Source of the DNA: a virus
Direction: 5' to 3' (one strand)
Length of the DNA stretch: 64,000 bases
IMG/VR virus record: IMGVR_UViG_3300008120_000241
Coordinates: 1 to 64,000 of that record
The notes below the pieces were generated by a model. It made no database searches, was not told where the DNA came from, and saw only the letters and a program-made list of their open reading frames with translations. This document shows positions 41,613 to 49,472 of this stretch, in pieces. Both the position numbers and the translations under genes were made by a program. Position 1 is the first letter of the stretch, and each line of letters begins with the position of its first letter.

Positions 41613-42026
41613 CATGTTTTTGATTATTTCAAATTCTTTGAATTTACAGATTCTAACCATTTCACCGATGTTTGAATACCATATAACTTGTTCATTATTT
41701 AAATCAGTATTTACAATCATACCAACAAGATGATCTTCTGATGAAAAAATAATATTGAATACCCCATTGACATTGACAAAGATTATATCACCATCAACCT
41801 CAACTTTATTCTTTTTTATTAACTTAAAAGTTTTATTTGTTAAATCAAATATATAAGTCCCATTAACATTCCTTTCGGATTCGACTAAATCATTACGATT
41901 AATTGCCCCAACAACACTACTATCACTAGTTACAGCATCAATGACTTTGGTAACCTTAATTTTGATTACTTGTGAGTTTACAATGTTAACGAACAAAAGA
42001 GCTAAAATAAAAAGGACGTTTTTCAT
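41610..42026 (-). CDS. Secreted protein with signal peptide, 138 aa, cassette copy 2
   Basis: MKNVLFILALLFVNIVNSQV is a signal peptide. The mature part (beta-rich: TYIFDLTNKTFKLIKKNKVE, DGDIIFVNVNGVFNIIF) aligns with the 37766 product over its C-terminal half, including NTDLNNEQVIWYS. Likely periplasmic or surface-exposed; it might guard the envelope against superinfection, but this is speculation. Confidence 0.7.
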   Translation of the reverse strand: MKNVLFILALLFVNIVNSQVIKIKVTKVIDAVTSDSSVVGAINRNDLVESERNVNGTYIFDLTNKTFKLIKKNKVEVDGDIIFVNVNGVFNIIFSSEDHLVGMIVNTDLNNEQVIWYSNIGEMVRICKFKEFEIIKNM

Positions 42027-42096
42027 AGTTTTATATGTTTAATTAATAATTATAATACAAAACTACATATTTTGTTTCAATCCACCAAATATTTAA

Positions 42097-44316
42097 TTAA
42101 CTTTTTTTCTTTTTTGTTGGTTTTTTTACTTTAACTTCCGTTTTTTTGTCTTTTTCATTATATGATAAAATAAACTTGGAGCCTTTTTCTGGGTTATCGT
42201 TTAAGATTTTATCGGTTACAGCGTCGTCTACCCACTTTTGAATTGTTCTCTTTAATATACGTGCACCAAACCTTGTGTCGGTACCAACGGATATGATGTG
42301 TTTTTTCAAAGTTTCATCAACTTCCAATTCAAATTCAATACCATTAATTCGTTTATATACTTTTTCAAGTTCAAGATCAACAATTTGTAACAAATCACTT
42401 TCATTTAAGTCCTTGAAATAAATAATCTCATCAAAACGGTTAATGAACTCTGGGGCAAACTTTTTAAATAATTCTTTTTCTAGAAGTGATTTTATTTCTT
42501 CTTCCTTTTTTTCTGTTTTGGTACTTGTTGAAAATCCAACACCAGTTCCAAAATCTTGAAGAACTCTAGTCCCAACATTTGAAGTCATTAAAATAATGCA
42601 ATTTTTAAAATTGATTTTTCTTCCGTGTCCGTCAGTTAAAAATCCTTCATCCAACATTTGTAAAAACACATTAAATATTTCCGGATGTGCCTTTTCAATT
42701 TCATCTAACAAAATAACCGAATATGGTTTGTTCTTGATTTTATTTAAGAATGGAGAACCGTCTTCATAACCAACATATCCGGGTGCCGTTCCAGTTAATT
42801 TTGATGTTGCAATTTTATCTGAAAATTCACTCATATCAAGTCGGATAAGTGCGTCCTCACTATTAAACATATGTTTTGCCAATTGTTTTGCCAACTCAGT
42901 TTTACCAACGCCTGAGTTACCAATTAATAATCCACTAAAAATTGGTTTCTTTGGATCATTTAAACCAACCTTGTTTCGCTGGATCGCTCTTGCGATTTTA
43001 CTTACCGCGTCATCCTGTCCAATTACTTTTGTTGATAAGGTTTCCTTCAATGTTTTTAATTGTTCGGTCTCATCTGTTGTTATTTTTGAGATTGGAATTT
43101 TTGTCATTAATGAAACAACGTCATATACCACATCTTCGGTAACTTCTCTTTTAAATAAGTTTCTATTTTTTTCAAACTGAGCTTTTTCTCTTTCCAAATC
43201 AGTTAAAACCTTCCTTTCTTTGTCTCTAAGATTTGCGGCTTCTTCATAACGTTGACTATTAATAACTCTAACCTTTTCTTCTTTAATTTCTTGAGCTTGT
43301 CTTTTTAAATCCTCAATAATTTCTGGTAATTTAATTTCAACTTGCGATCTGGCACCAACCTCATCAATAATATCAAAAGCCTTATCTGGAAATTCTCTGT
43401 CCGTAATATATCGGTCGGCCAACTCAACACAAAGTTTTAAAATGTCCTCAGTATAACTAACTTTGTGGTGATCTTCATATCTTTCTTTTGAGTTTTGAAG
43501 TATTTGTAATGTTTCTTCTTTGGTTGATGGATCAACCATTACTTTTTGGAATCTTCTTTCAAGTGCACCATCCTTTTCAATGTTTTTTCTATATTCCTCC
43601 AAGGTTGTCGCGCCAATACATTGTAATTCACCTCTTGATAAAGCCGGTTTAAATATGTTTGAAGCATCCATTGAACCTGACGCATTTCCTGCACCAATCA
43701 TTGTGTGGATTTCATCAATAAAGATGATGATATCTGGATTATTATAAAGTTCCTCCATAATGACCTTCATCCTTTCTTCAAACTGACCTCTGTATTTTGT
43801 TCCAGCAACAATTGATGTCATATCCAATGAAACAATTCGTTTTCCGGATAAATTTTGAGGACAATCACCTTCAAATATTTTCTTTGCCAGACCTTCAATT
43901 ATGGCAGTTTTACCACAATTGTGAGAAACGACACCATTTGATATGTATTTTCTTTCATTGTCCAATACTTCAAGATCAAATGTATTGTGTACACCAATAT
44001 CTTCTTTTTCAACGACTTCATACATATTATTATCTTCAAAATAAATTAAATCACCAATATTAAGGTTTTTTAAACGAACCCAATACGATTCATTTAAAAC
44101 CTCAACATTTTCATTATTTATTGATGATTCAACCTCAACCAAGTGATCCTCGGAACCAGAAAGTTCGGTACCATTTGAAAGTTTTATTTTATAACAATTT
44201 TTGTTTTGTTTCTTAAATAGGTTACCAACAAGTTTGAAACCAGATGGTGTTTTAATTTTATACGTCCCTCCTTCATTTTCAATTAAATTAAAAAATTCTT
44301 CAATTTTGATTTTCAT
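42097..44316 (-). CDS. ClpC/ClpB-like AAA+ ATPase, C-terminal part, starting with the C-half of a split intein
   Basis: Residues 1-133 are an intein C-fragment: LSGSEDHLVEV (block B with His), IGVHNTFDLEVLDN (block F) and YISNGVVSHN (block G, terminal His-Asn). The C-extein begins CGKTAIIEGLAKK, the second half of Walker A. Then follow IIIFIDEIHTMIGAG (Walker B), a short middle domain with a UVR-like VINSQRYEEAANLRDKERK, and a second AAA domain (LLIGNSGVGKTELAKQL, VILLDEIEKAHPEIF, RFGARILKRTIQKW). After trans-splicing with the 44346 product the ATPase is about 679 residues. Probably an unfoldase acting on aggregates or with a protease. Confidence 0.9.
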   Translation of the reverse strand: MKIKIEEFFNLIENEGGTYKIKTPSGFKLVGNLFKKQNKNCYKIKLSNGTELSGSEDHLVEVESSINNENVEVLNESYWVRLKNLNIGDLIYFEDNNMYEVVEKEDIGVHNTFDLEVLDNERKYISNGVVSHNCGKTAIIEGLAKKIFEGDCPQNLSGKRIVSLDMTSIVAGTKYRGQFEERMKVIMEELYNNPDIIIFIDEIHTMIGAGNASGSMDASNIFKPALSRGELQCIGATTLEEYRKNIEKDGALERRFQKVMVDPSTKEETLQILQNSKERYEDHHKVSYTEDILKLCVELADRYITDREFPDKAFDIIDEVGARSQVEIKLPEIIEDLKRQAQEIKEEKVRVINSQRYEEAANLRDKERKVLTDLEREKAQFEKNRNLFKREVTEDVVYDVVSLMTKIPISKITTDETEQLKTLKETLSTKVIGQDDAVSKIARAIQRNKVGLNDPKKPIFSGLLIGNSGVGKTELAKQLAKHMFNSEDALIRLDMSEFSDKIATSKLTGTAPGYVGYEDGSPFLNKIKNKPYSVILLDEIEKAHPEIFNVFLQMLDEGFLTDGHGRKINFKNCIILMTSNVGTRVLQDFGTGVGFSTSTKTEKKEEEIKSLLEKELFKKFAPEFINRFDEIIYFKDLNESDLLQIVDLELEKVYKRINGIEFELEVDETLKKHIISVGTDTRFGARILKRTIQKWVDDAVTDKILNDNPEKGSKFILSYNEKDKKTEVKVKKPTKKKKS
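43918..44316 (-). other. Split intein, C-fragment (133 residues)
   Basis: Starts MKIKIEEFFNLIENEG, ends ISNGVVSHN followed by Cys+1 of the extein. The fragment holds all intein blocks except block A, which is in the other gene. No endonuclease domain. Confidence 0.88.
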
Positions 44317-44345
44317 AATATTTTTATAAATTTTTTGTTATGTTA

Positions 44346-44639
44346 TTAGATGGTCTCAATATTATGAGTATTCACATCAGAAACTTTTTCTACTTCAATC
44401 CACGTATCACCTAAAACACATCCAGGTTCACCAAGTATGATTGGATTATTCTTTTTTCTTCTGGATAAAATCTGAGCAATCCTATTAATTTCATCTTCTC
44501 TACCAACAACCGGATCCAACTTACCTTCTTCGGCCAATTTTATTAAGTCTCTTGAAAAGTTATCAAGAACCGGGGTTTTACTTTTGGAATCCGTGTTTTT
44601 ACTTTTGGATTTGTCCATATCATCAAATGACTCAATCAT
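44346..44639 (-). CDS. ClpC/ClpB-like ATPase, N-terminal part ending in a 24-residue intein N-fragment
   Basis: [20 protein letters not shown] is a short Lys/Ser-rich N-terminus in place of the usual Clp N domain. [20 protein letters not shown] and [20 protein letters not shown] follow as in ClpB/ClpC, up to PIILGEPG. Directly after it [17 protein letters not shown] begins: the intein block A with catalytic Cys1. The frame stops 24 residues into the intein. The next gene starts 29 bases later without an SD. The intein interrupts the Walker A GEPG^CGKT, so activity needs trans-splicing. Confidence 0.9.
   Translation of the reverse strand: MIESFDDMDKSKSKNTDSKSKTPVLDNFSRDLIKLAEEGKLDPVVGREDEINRIAQILSRRKKNNPIILGEPGCVLGDTWIEVEKVSDVNTHNIETI
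44349..44420 (-). other. Split intein, N-fragment (24 residues)
   Basis: [20 protein letters not shown] plus four residues. An N-fragment this short is the atypical split seen in AceL-TerL and VidaL-type inteins rather than the ~100-residue N-fragment of DnaE. Confidence 0.88.
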
Positions 44640-44712
44640 ATCTTATATTTTTTGTTTTTATTTCTTGGATAAGTTTAAAACAAAACTACCAAATAATCAA
44701 TCATATCTTAAA

Positions 44713-44768
44713 TTTTTGTCAGTCTGTCAGTTATATTTTATAAAGTATGACATTTTGTCAGTTATATT
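44713..44768. promoter_or_regulatory. TGTCAG repeats between divergent ClpC-like and UVR genes
   Basis: TGTCAGTTATATTTT occurs twice (44725 and 44757 regions), with a further TTGTCAG at about 44716 and a TGACATTTTGTCA palindrome at 44748-44760. The same palindrome lies at 9202-9214. Placement between chaperone-type genes suggests an operator for both. Confidence 0.45.
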
Positions 44769-44868
44769 TTTTGAAAAAAGACAATTTATCACAATATTAT
44801 TTAAAAAATCAAATGGTATTAATTTGGTGAATAACAAAATCAAAATAAACTTTTAAAAATTATGTAAT

Positions 44869-45285
44869 ATGTTATTTAGAAATTTTCACAACTTAAACCG
44901 TCTATTTAGAGACTTTGATGATTTATTTTTTGAAAATCCCACCCTTAAAGGTAAAGAAAAAATCCAAACCGGAATAGATGAAGATGGTGAATGGGAAAAG
45001 AGATCATTTGTATCTGACTCTGGACTATTCTCTTATTCATTCATCACAAGAAAATCAAACAAACCACACAAAACAAATGAAATTGAAAGTTTAAAACTGG
45101 AACTTGAACAATGTGTTGAAAAACAAGATTTTGAAAGGGCGGTTGAATTAAGAGACAAGATTAAACTATTGGAGGAGAATAAGGAAGAACTATCAAAACT
45201 TAATGAAGAACTAGAAGAAGCAATTCAAAAACAAGATTTTGAAAAAGCAATAGAAGTAAGAGATAAAATTAAGAGTTTAAAATAA
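44869..45285 (+). CDS. UVR-domain protein, McsA-like adaptor, 138 aa
   Basis: Two UVR motifs form the C-terminal half: LEQCVEKQDFERAVELRDKI (about 78-103) and LEEAIQKQDFEKAIEVRDKI (about 112-137), each with the A-x-x-x-R-D-x-I core. UVR motifs in McsA and in the ClpC middle domain mediate Clp activation. The N-terminal half has paired aromatic residues (NFHNLNRLFRDFDDLFFE) and no Cys zinc sites, unlike McsA. Its position next to a ClpC-like ATPase with a UVR-like middle domain supports an adaptor role. Confidence 0.75.
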   Translation: MLFRNFHNLNRLFRDFDDLFFENPTLKGKEKIQTGIDEDGEWEKRSFVSDSGLFSYSFITRKSNKPHKTNEIESLKLELEQCVEKQDFERAVELRDKIKLLEENKEELSKLNEELEEAIQKQDFEKAIEVRDKIKSLK

Positions 45286-45306
45286 GTTAATTCTCGTTAA
45301 GTTTTG

Positions 45307-45340
45307 AAATCCACCCAAATAAGGTGGATTTTTTTTTTTG
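45307..45340 (+). terminator. Intrinsic terminator
   Basis: AATCCACC/GGTGGATT stem around CAAATAA, then ten T. Confidence 0.8.
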
Positions 45341-45369
45341 TTGTCTAATATTATTTTTTTAAAAAAGTT

Positions 45370-45612
45370 ATGGCAGTAAAAAAAACAACAATTGAAGGAA
45401 CAAAAATTATTTGTGAAATTGAATCAAGTAATTTAAAAACAACTGAATATGATACGGAATCAAAAAAGTTAGTCGTAGAGTTTAAAAATGGTTTGAAATA
45501 CGAATATGATGAAGTACCGCACAATGTATATGCTCAAATGAGGTTATCAGATTCACAAGGTAAATTTTTTAATTCCAACATTTCAAAGACTTATAAGTAC
45601 AAAAAATTATAG
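45370..45612 (+). CDS. KTSC-domain protein, 80 aa
   Basis: ESSNLKTTEYDTESKKLVVE, then YEYDEVPHNVYAQMRLSDSQ and GKFFNSNI match the KTSC domain: a small beta-hairpin domain that ends in K-T-S-C in many members. Here the C-terminus is KTYKYKKL. KTSC domains occur fused to lysyl-tRNA synthetases and alone in phages; function unclear. Flanked by a terminator and the next gene's TATATTTAT. Confidence 0.8.
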   Translation: MAVKKTTIEGTKIICEIESSNLKTTEYDTESKKLVVEFKNGLKYEYDEVPHNVYAQMRLSDSQGKFFNSNISKTYKYKKL

Positions 45613-45642
45613 AATTACATTTAGTCCTATATTTATATTGAT

Positions 45643-46410
45643 ATGGCTATAAGTAAAAAAATCATTAATAGTTTTTATTTACAGGATAAGTTAAACCCAG
45701 AAGTTTGGATTAAAAAAGAAGGTACAAGAGGGGATAACACTGATGATTATACATTAAAACCTGAAATTAAAACAAGATTAAAAAAGGCTTCAGAAATCTT
45801 TATTGAATATTTGGACACTGATCTTTTTATTCACGACGTTATTTTTGTTGGTTCATTAGTTGGTTATAACTGGAGTGAATTTTCGGATTTTGATATTCAC
45901 GTCGTAATTGATTTAAACGAAGCCGGTGAAGATAAAGAACTTTATGAGGAGTTATTCAGATTGAAGAAATCATTATTTAACGCTGCACACGACATTACCA
46001 TCAAAGGTTTTGAAACTGAATTTTATGTTCAAGATTTAAATGAAAAAAACGAAAGTCAGGGTGTTTATTCATTAATTGATGATAAGTGGTTGAAAGTGCC
46101 AAAAATTGAAGAATTTAAAATTGATGAGAAAAAATTGAAATCAAAAATTCAACAATGGATTGATATTATTGATGGTGTTTTGGAGAATGCTGAAGATGAG
46201 AGTATTGAAGGTGCGGTTAAGTTAATTAAAAAATACAGAGAAAAACTAAGAAAATATAGAACTTGTGGACTCCAAAGAGAAGGTGAATATTCATATGAAA
46301 ATTTGGTTTTTAAATATCTTAGAAGAAACGGTTACATTGGAAAATTAGAAGAATTCAAAAATAAATTTGTTGATAAAAAATTATCCCTAGAACAAGAAAA
46401 TAAGGAATAA
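45643..46410 (+). CDS. Nucleotidyltransferase-fold protein, 255 aa
   Basis: IHDVIFVGSLVGYNWSEFSD and FDIHVVIDL give the G-S ... D-x-D nucleotidyltransferase motif (Asp-Phe-Asp), with a third acidic site near FETEFYVQD. The C-terminal ~110 residues are helical and basic (KLIKKYREKLRKYRT). Such stand-alone nucleotidyltransferases are found in T4-like phages next to head genes; the substrate is unknown. TATATTTATATTGATATG gives the start. Confidence 0.75.
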   Translation: MAISKKIINSFYLQDKLNPEVWIKKEGTRGDNTDDYTLKPEIKTRLKKASEIFIEYLDTDLFIHDVIFVGSLVGYNWSEFSDFDIHVVIDLNEAGEDKELYEELFRLKKSLFNAAHDITIKGFETEFYVQDLNEKNESQGVYSLIDDKWLKVPKIEEFKIDEKKLKSKIQQWIDIIDGVLENAEDESIEGAVKLIKKYREKLRKYRTCGLQREGEYSYENLVFKYLRRNGYIGKLEEFKNKFVDKKLSLEQENKE

Positions 46411-46499
46411 TTGAAAATTACCAACTAACGATATATTTATATATAAAATTTGTTGCTTTTTGGCAATAATAAATTATTAAATTTTAAAAATAATTAAAT

Positions 46500-47753
46500 A
46501 TGGCAGATTTAAGACCACTTGGTAGTGAAAAATTGCAAGGAATGGATAAAATTAAGAGAATTTTAGAAATTGCAAAATATAATGAAACACCAAAACAAGA
46601 TATTAACGAAAACGCAACAACCAATTATACCATTCAATTGGCTGACGGTTTTACCTATGGTATTGTTAAAGAAAGACAAGGGTATATCATTAAAAAAGGT
46701 TTAAACGAATCCACCTTGGATTATTCTGATCCAATCAGAGAACGAAAATACTTCAGATCATATGCTGACGCAATGAAAAAGTTGAATCTAACCGCAGGTG
46801 AAATAAATAGACTTTTTGAAAATGAAGAAGGTATTTCTTTAATTGGTGAGCAAGAAGGTCAAAAAAAAAAGTTTGTTCTAAAACTACCTAAAGCAAAAAG
46901 TACTGAAACACCTGACGTTGGTTCAGATGTTCCTACAACACCACCTACTCCACCAGCAGAATCTACACCAGAACCACCAGTAATGGGAGGTGAAGAAACT
47001 CCGGAAGTTCCACCGATGAGTGATGAAGAAACTCCAGATATGGGTGATACTGAAATGCCAGATATGGGTACTGAAGAAACTCCAGATATGGAGGAACCAA
47101 AAGATGATGAATTTGATTTGGAAGGTGAAGAACCGCAAGCATCATTTAAGTCCATTCAAAGATTAACAGGAAAATTAAGCCAAAGATTAAGACAATTTGA
47201 AAAAGATAAAAAACTTGAATCTGATGATATCAAGTATGTATTAAATTCTATTATTTCAGCTCTTGATTTGGATAATTTGGATGAAGAAGATAAAGACGAC
47301 ATCCTTTCCAAATTTGACGAAGAAGAAACCGCATACGATGAGGAAGGTCCGGGAGAATTAGATTTACCATCTGAGGATGATTTTGATATGGGTGAAGAAC
47401 CAGGTATGGAATCCGAAGAACCAATAGGAATGGAAACTGAACCAAAAGAAGATTTCTATATGTTTGGTGAATCAGTTGTTGAAAAAGTATTGTCAAAATA
47501 TTTCAACGTAACAGAAGAAGAAAATAGAATATTGGAAGAAAAAAAGAAAAAGAAATTCGTTCAAGAAAAAATCAAAACAGTTGAGGTTAAAAAAGAAATA
47601 CTTAAATTAAGCGAAAGTGTTAAACAAATTGAAACAAGTTTGAAGCTAATTAAGGAAAATGCACAATTTGTTGGGAAAACAAACAAAGAAAATTTGGTTT
47701 TTATAAAAAATGGTAAACAAATAAAAGTTAACCAAAGAGGTCATATTATATGA
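46500..47753 (+). CDS. Head-module protein with long Pro/Glu-rich middle, 417 aa
   Basis: Residues 1-120 are folded (MADLRPLGSEKLQGMDKIKR, YTIQLADGFTYGIVKERQ). 140-215 is low-complexity Pro/Glu/Met (ETPDMGDTEMPDMGTEETPD). 215-260 is helical (SIQRLTGKLSQRLRQFEKDK), then another acidic linker and a C-terminal coiled coil. First gene of the head module, four-base overlap with the next. Likely structural; not recognised. The previous gene ends 90 bases upstream, with ACGATATATTTATATAT. Confidence 0.65.
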   Translation: MADLRPLGSEKLQGMDKIKRILEIAKYNETPKQDINENATTNYTIQLADGFTYGIVKERQGYIIKKGLNESTLDYSDPIRERKYFRSYADAMKKLNLTAGEINRLFENEEGISLIGEQEGQKKKFVLKLPKAKSTETPDVGSDVPTTPPTPPAESTPEPPVMGGEETPEVPPMSDEETPDMGDTEMPDMGTEETPDMEEPKDDEFDLEGEEPQASFKSIQRLTGKLSQRLRQFEKDKKLESDDIKYVLNSIISALDLDNLDEEDKDDILSKFDEEETAYDEEGPGELDLPSEDDFDMGEEPGMESEEPIGMETEPKEDFYMFGESVVEKVLSKYFNVTEEENRILEEKKKKKFVQEKIKTVEVKKEILKLSESVKQIETSLKLIKENAQFVGKTNKENLVFIKNGKQIKVNQRGHII

Positions 47754-48169
47754 ATTTAGTTTATGTAAACGAACTTGGTCCAAATTTCAGAGGAGATAAC
47801 ATTTATGAATTTATTTTTTCTGATTTGGATGATGTTTGGGGAGATGAGTGGGATGCCGAACCGGCTGGTGGTAAACCTTCACCTCCAGAAATAAATTACG
47901 TTAAAAAAGTTGGTGTATTAAAAAACTCCGACATTTCATTGACTTTAATTCAAAATTCAGATTTTTTTGGTTTTTATGATGCCATTGATGACGTAATAGC
48001 TTTGGCTTGGGAAAACACTGATAGTGATGATATTTTGATTCACAAAAAAAAGAGACTAGTTTTCAGATATGGTGAATCCATACAATCAGTTGAAGACAAA
48101 CTATACGAACGAGAAATCGTATTAAAATGGGAAAAAAATTTAGTACAAGATGAAACATATGAATCCTAA
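47750..48169 (+). CDS. Unknown head-module protein, 139 aa
   Basis: MNLVYVNELGPNFRGDNIYE, FIFSDLDDVWGDEWDAEPAG, a central Phe/Asp-rich FFGFYDAIDDVIALAWENTD and a C-terminal KKRLVFRYGESIQSVEDKLY. No leader. Position immediately before the terminase genes, which in other phages is where small packaging or neck proteins lie. It overlaps the next gene by 20 bases. Confidence 0.65.
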   Translation: MNLVYVNELGPNFRGDNIYEFIFSDLDDVWGDEWDAEPAGGKPSPPEINYVKKVGVLKNSDISLTLIQNSDFFGFYDAIDDVIALAWENTDSDDILIHKKKRLVFRYGESIQSVEDKLYEREIVLKWEKNLVQDETYES

Positions 48170-48734
48170 AATGGTGAAACTTCTACACGAGGGGTTTACC
48201 ATGAGAACGTTAGAAAAACTTAATGAGAATCAGTTGAATGTTCTTTATGAAAAAGTAAAGAAAGAAACTAAGGAACAAGCACCACCACCAAATGTTGTAA
48301 AAAATATAAGTGCTAGAGAAATAACCGTACCTTCGGGTGGTTCTGCAGCAATTGGTACTGCAAAAATTGAAAATAAAGACGGTAAAACCGTAATAACCAC
48401 AACTACTGAAGGTGAAATTGGTGAATCTGAAGTTACAGAAAAATCAGTTTCAAAACAACAACAAAAATTGATGGGTCTAGCACTATCTGTTAAGAAAGGT
48501 GATACACCAAAATCAAAAGTTTCCAAAACAGTTAAGGATTTGGCAAAAGATATGTCAAAAAAAGATTTGGAGGATTTCGCTTCAACAAAACACAAAGGGT
48601 TACCAAAAAAGAAAGAAACCAAGGAAACCATCAAAAAACTTGAGGAGAACATAATGAAATTAATTGAAAATCACCTACCCCCACTTACAACAAAAGGTGA
48701 ATTATTAAAAACAATTAAAGAACACAAAAAATAA
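48150..48734 (+). CDS. Unknown Lys-rich head-module protein, 194 aa
   Basis: The start is 48150 or the in-frame ATG at 48159 (MNPKMVKLLHEGFTMRTLEK). Helical at both ends, with a flexible Ser/Thr/Lys-rich middle (SKVSKTVKDLAKDMSKKDLE). In place and size it could be a terminase small subunit, but I see no DNA-binding helix-turn-helix, so this is weak. Three bases separate its stop from the TerL start. Confidence 0.6.
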   Translation: MKHMNPKMVKLLHEGFTMRTLEKLNENQLNVLYEKVKKETKEQAPPPNVVKNISAREITVPSGGSAAIGTAKIENKDGKTVITTTTEGEIGESEVTEKSVSKQQQKLMGLALSVKKGDTPKSKVSKTVKDLAKDMSKKDLEDFASTKHKGLPKKKETKETIKKLEENIMKLIENHLPPLTTKGELLKTIKEHKK

Positions 48735-48737
48735 TGA

Positions 48738-49472
48738 ATGTCATTAACAAGGGAACAAGCCTTATTGGAATATGCAAAATGTGCAAATGATACCGCATAC
48801 GCACTAAAAACATATTTACAAACATATGACAACACACAATCAAAATACGTTCCTTTAGAGTTATTTAACGACCAGGTTACATTAGTTAAGGATTACGACG
48901 AATGTGAGGAAAATATCGCATTAAAATACCGACAAGCAGGAGTATCAACTGTAACCTCAGCTTGGGCTTCAAAAAGACTTGTATTTGCAAGAAAGGAAAA
49001 ACCAGAAAAAATTCTAATTATTGCCAACAAACTTGACACCGCAGTTGAGATGGCAAATAAAGTTAGGGCTTTTGTTGATCAATGGCCAAAATGGATGGGT
49101 GTTGGTTTCTCATCTGAGAAGAACTCACAAAGACACTTTAAATTAACAAATGGTTGTGAAGTTAAAGCGGTTGCAACCTCAAAAGATGCCCTTCGTGGTT
49201 ATACACCAACAATTCTAATATTTGATGAGGCTGCGTATATTGACGCCGATGAAGATTTCTGGTCAGCGTGTATGGCTTCCCTATCAACGGGAGGTAAAGT
49301 TATTGTAATTTCAACACCAAACGGATTTGACCCAATTTATTATTCAATTTATAATCAAGCTATCAAAGGGATGAATGATTTTAGGATTACCGAGATGTAT
49401 TGGTGGCGAGACCCAAGATATTCCAAGGACTTAAAACTTATTAAGTGTGACGATATTGTTCATTATATGTGA
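48738..49472 (+). CDS. terL: Terminase large subunit, ATPase part (frame broken at 49470)
   Basis: LKYRQAGVSTVTSAWASKRL holds the degenerate Walker A of T4 gp17-like terminases, TILIFDEAAYI the Walker B with catalytic Glu, and VIVISTPNGFDP the coupling motif. The protein ends in KCDDIVHYM followed by TGA, where related terminases continue into the linker. Skipping one T at ATG-TGA leads into DTKVRERDFEDIKIKIENGY of the 49447 frame, which restores the usual order. Motor for DNA packaging at the portal. Confidence 0.85.
   Translation: MSLTREQALLEYAKCANDTAYALKTYLQTYDNTQSKYVPLELFNDQVTLVKDYDECEENIALKYRQAGVSTVTSAWASKRLVFARKEKPEKILIIANKLDTAVEMANKVRAFVDQWPKWMGVGFSSEKNSQRHFKLTNGCEVKAVATSKDALRGYTPTILIFDEAAYIDADEDFWSACMASLSTGGKVIVISTPNGFDPIYYSIYNQAIKGMNDFRITEMYWWRDPRYSKDLKLIKCDDIVHYM

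Noticed and set aside
42097-44639. Clp gene break explained as simple frameshift or sequencing error
   Set aside because: Both halves carry complete intein blocks at the break (Cys1 start and His-Asn end), and joining without splicing would destroy the P-loop; trans-splicing explains all of it.
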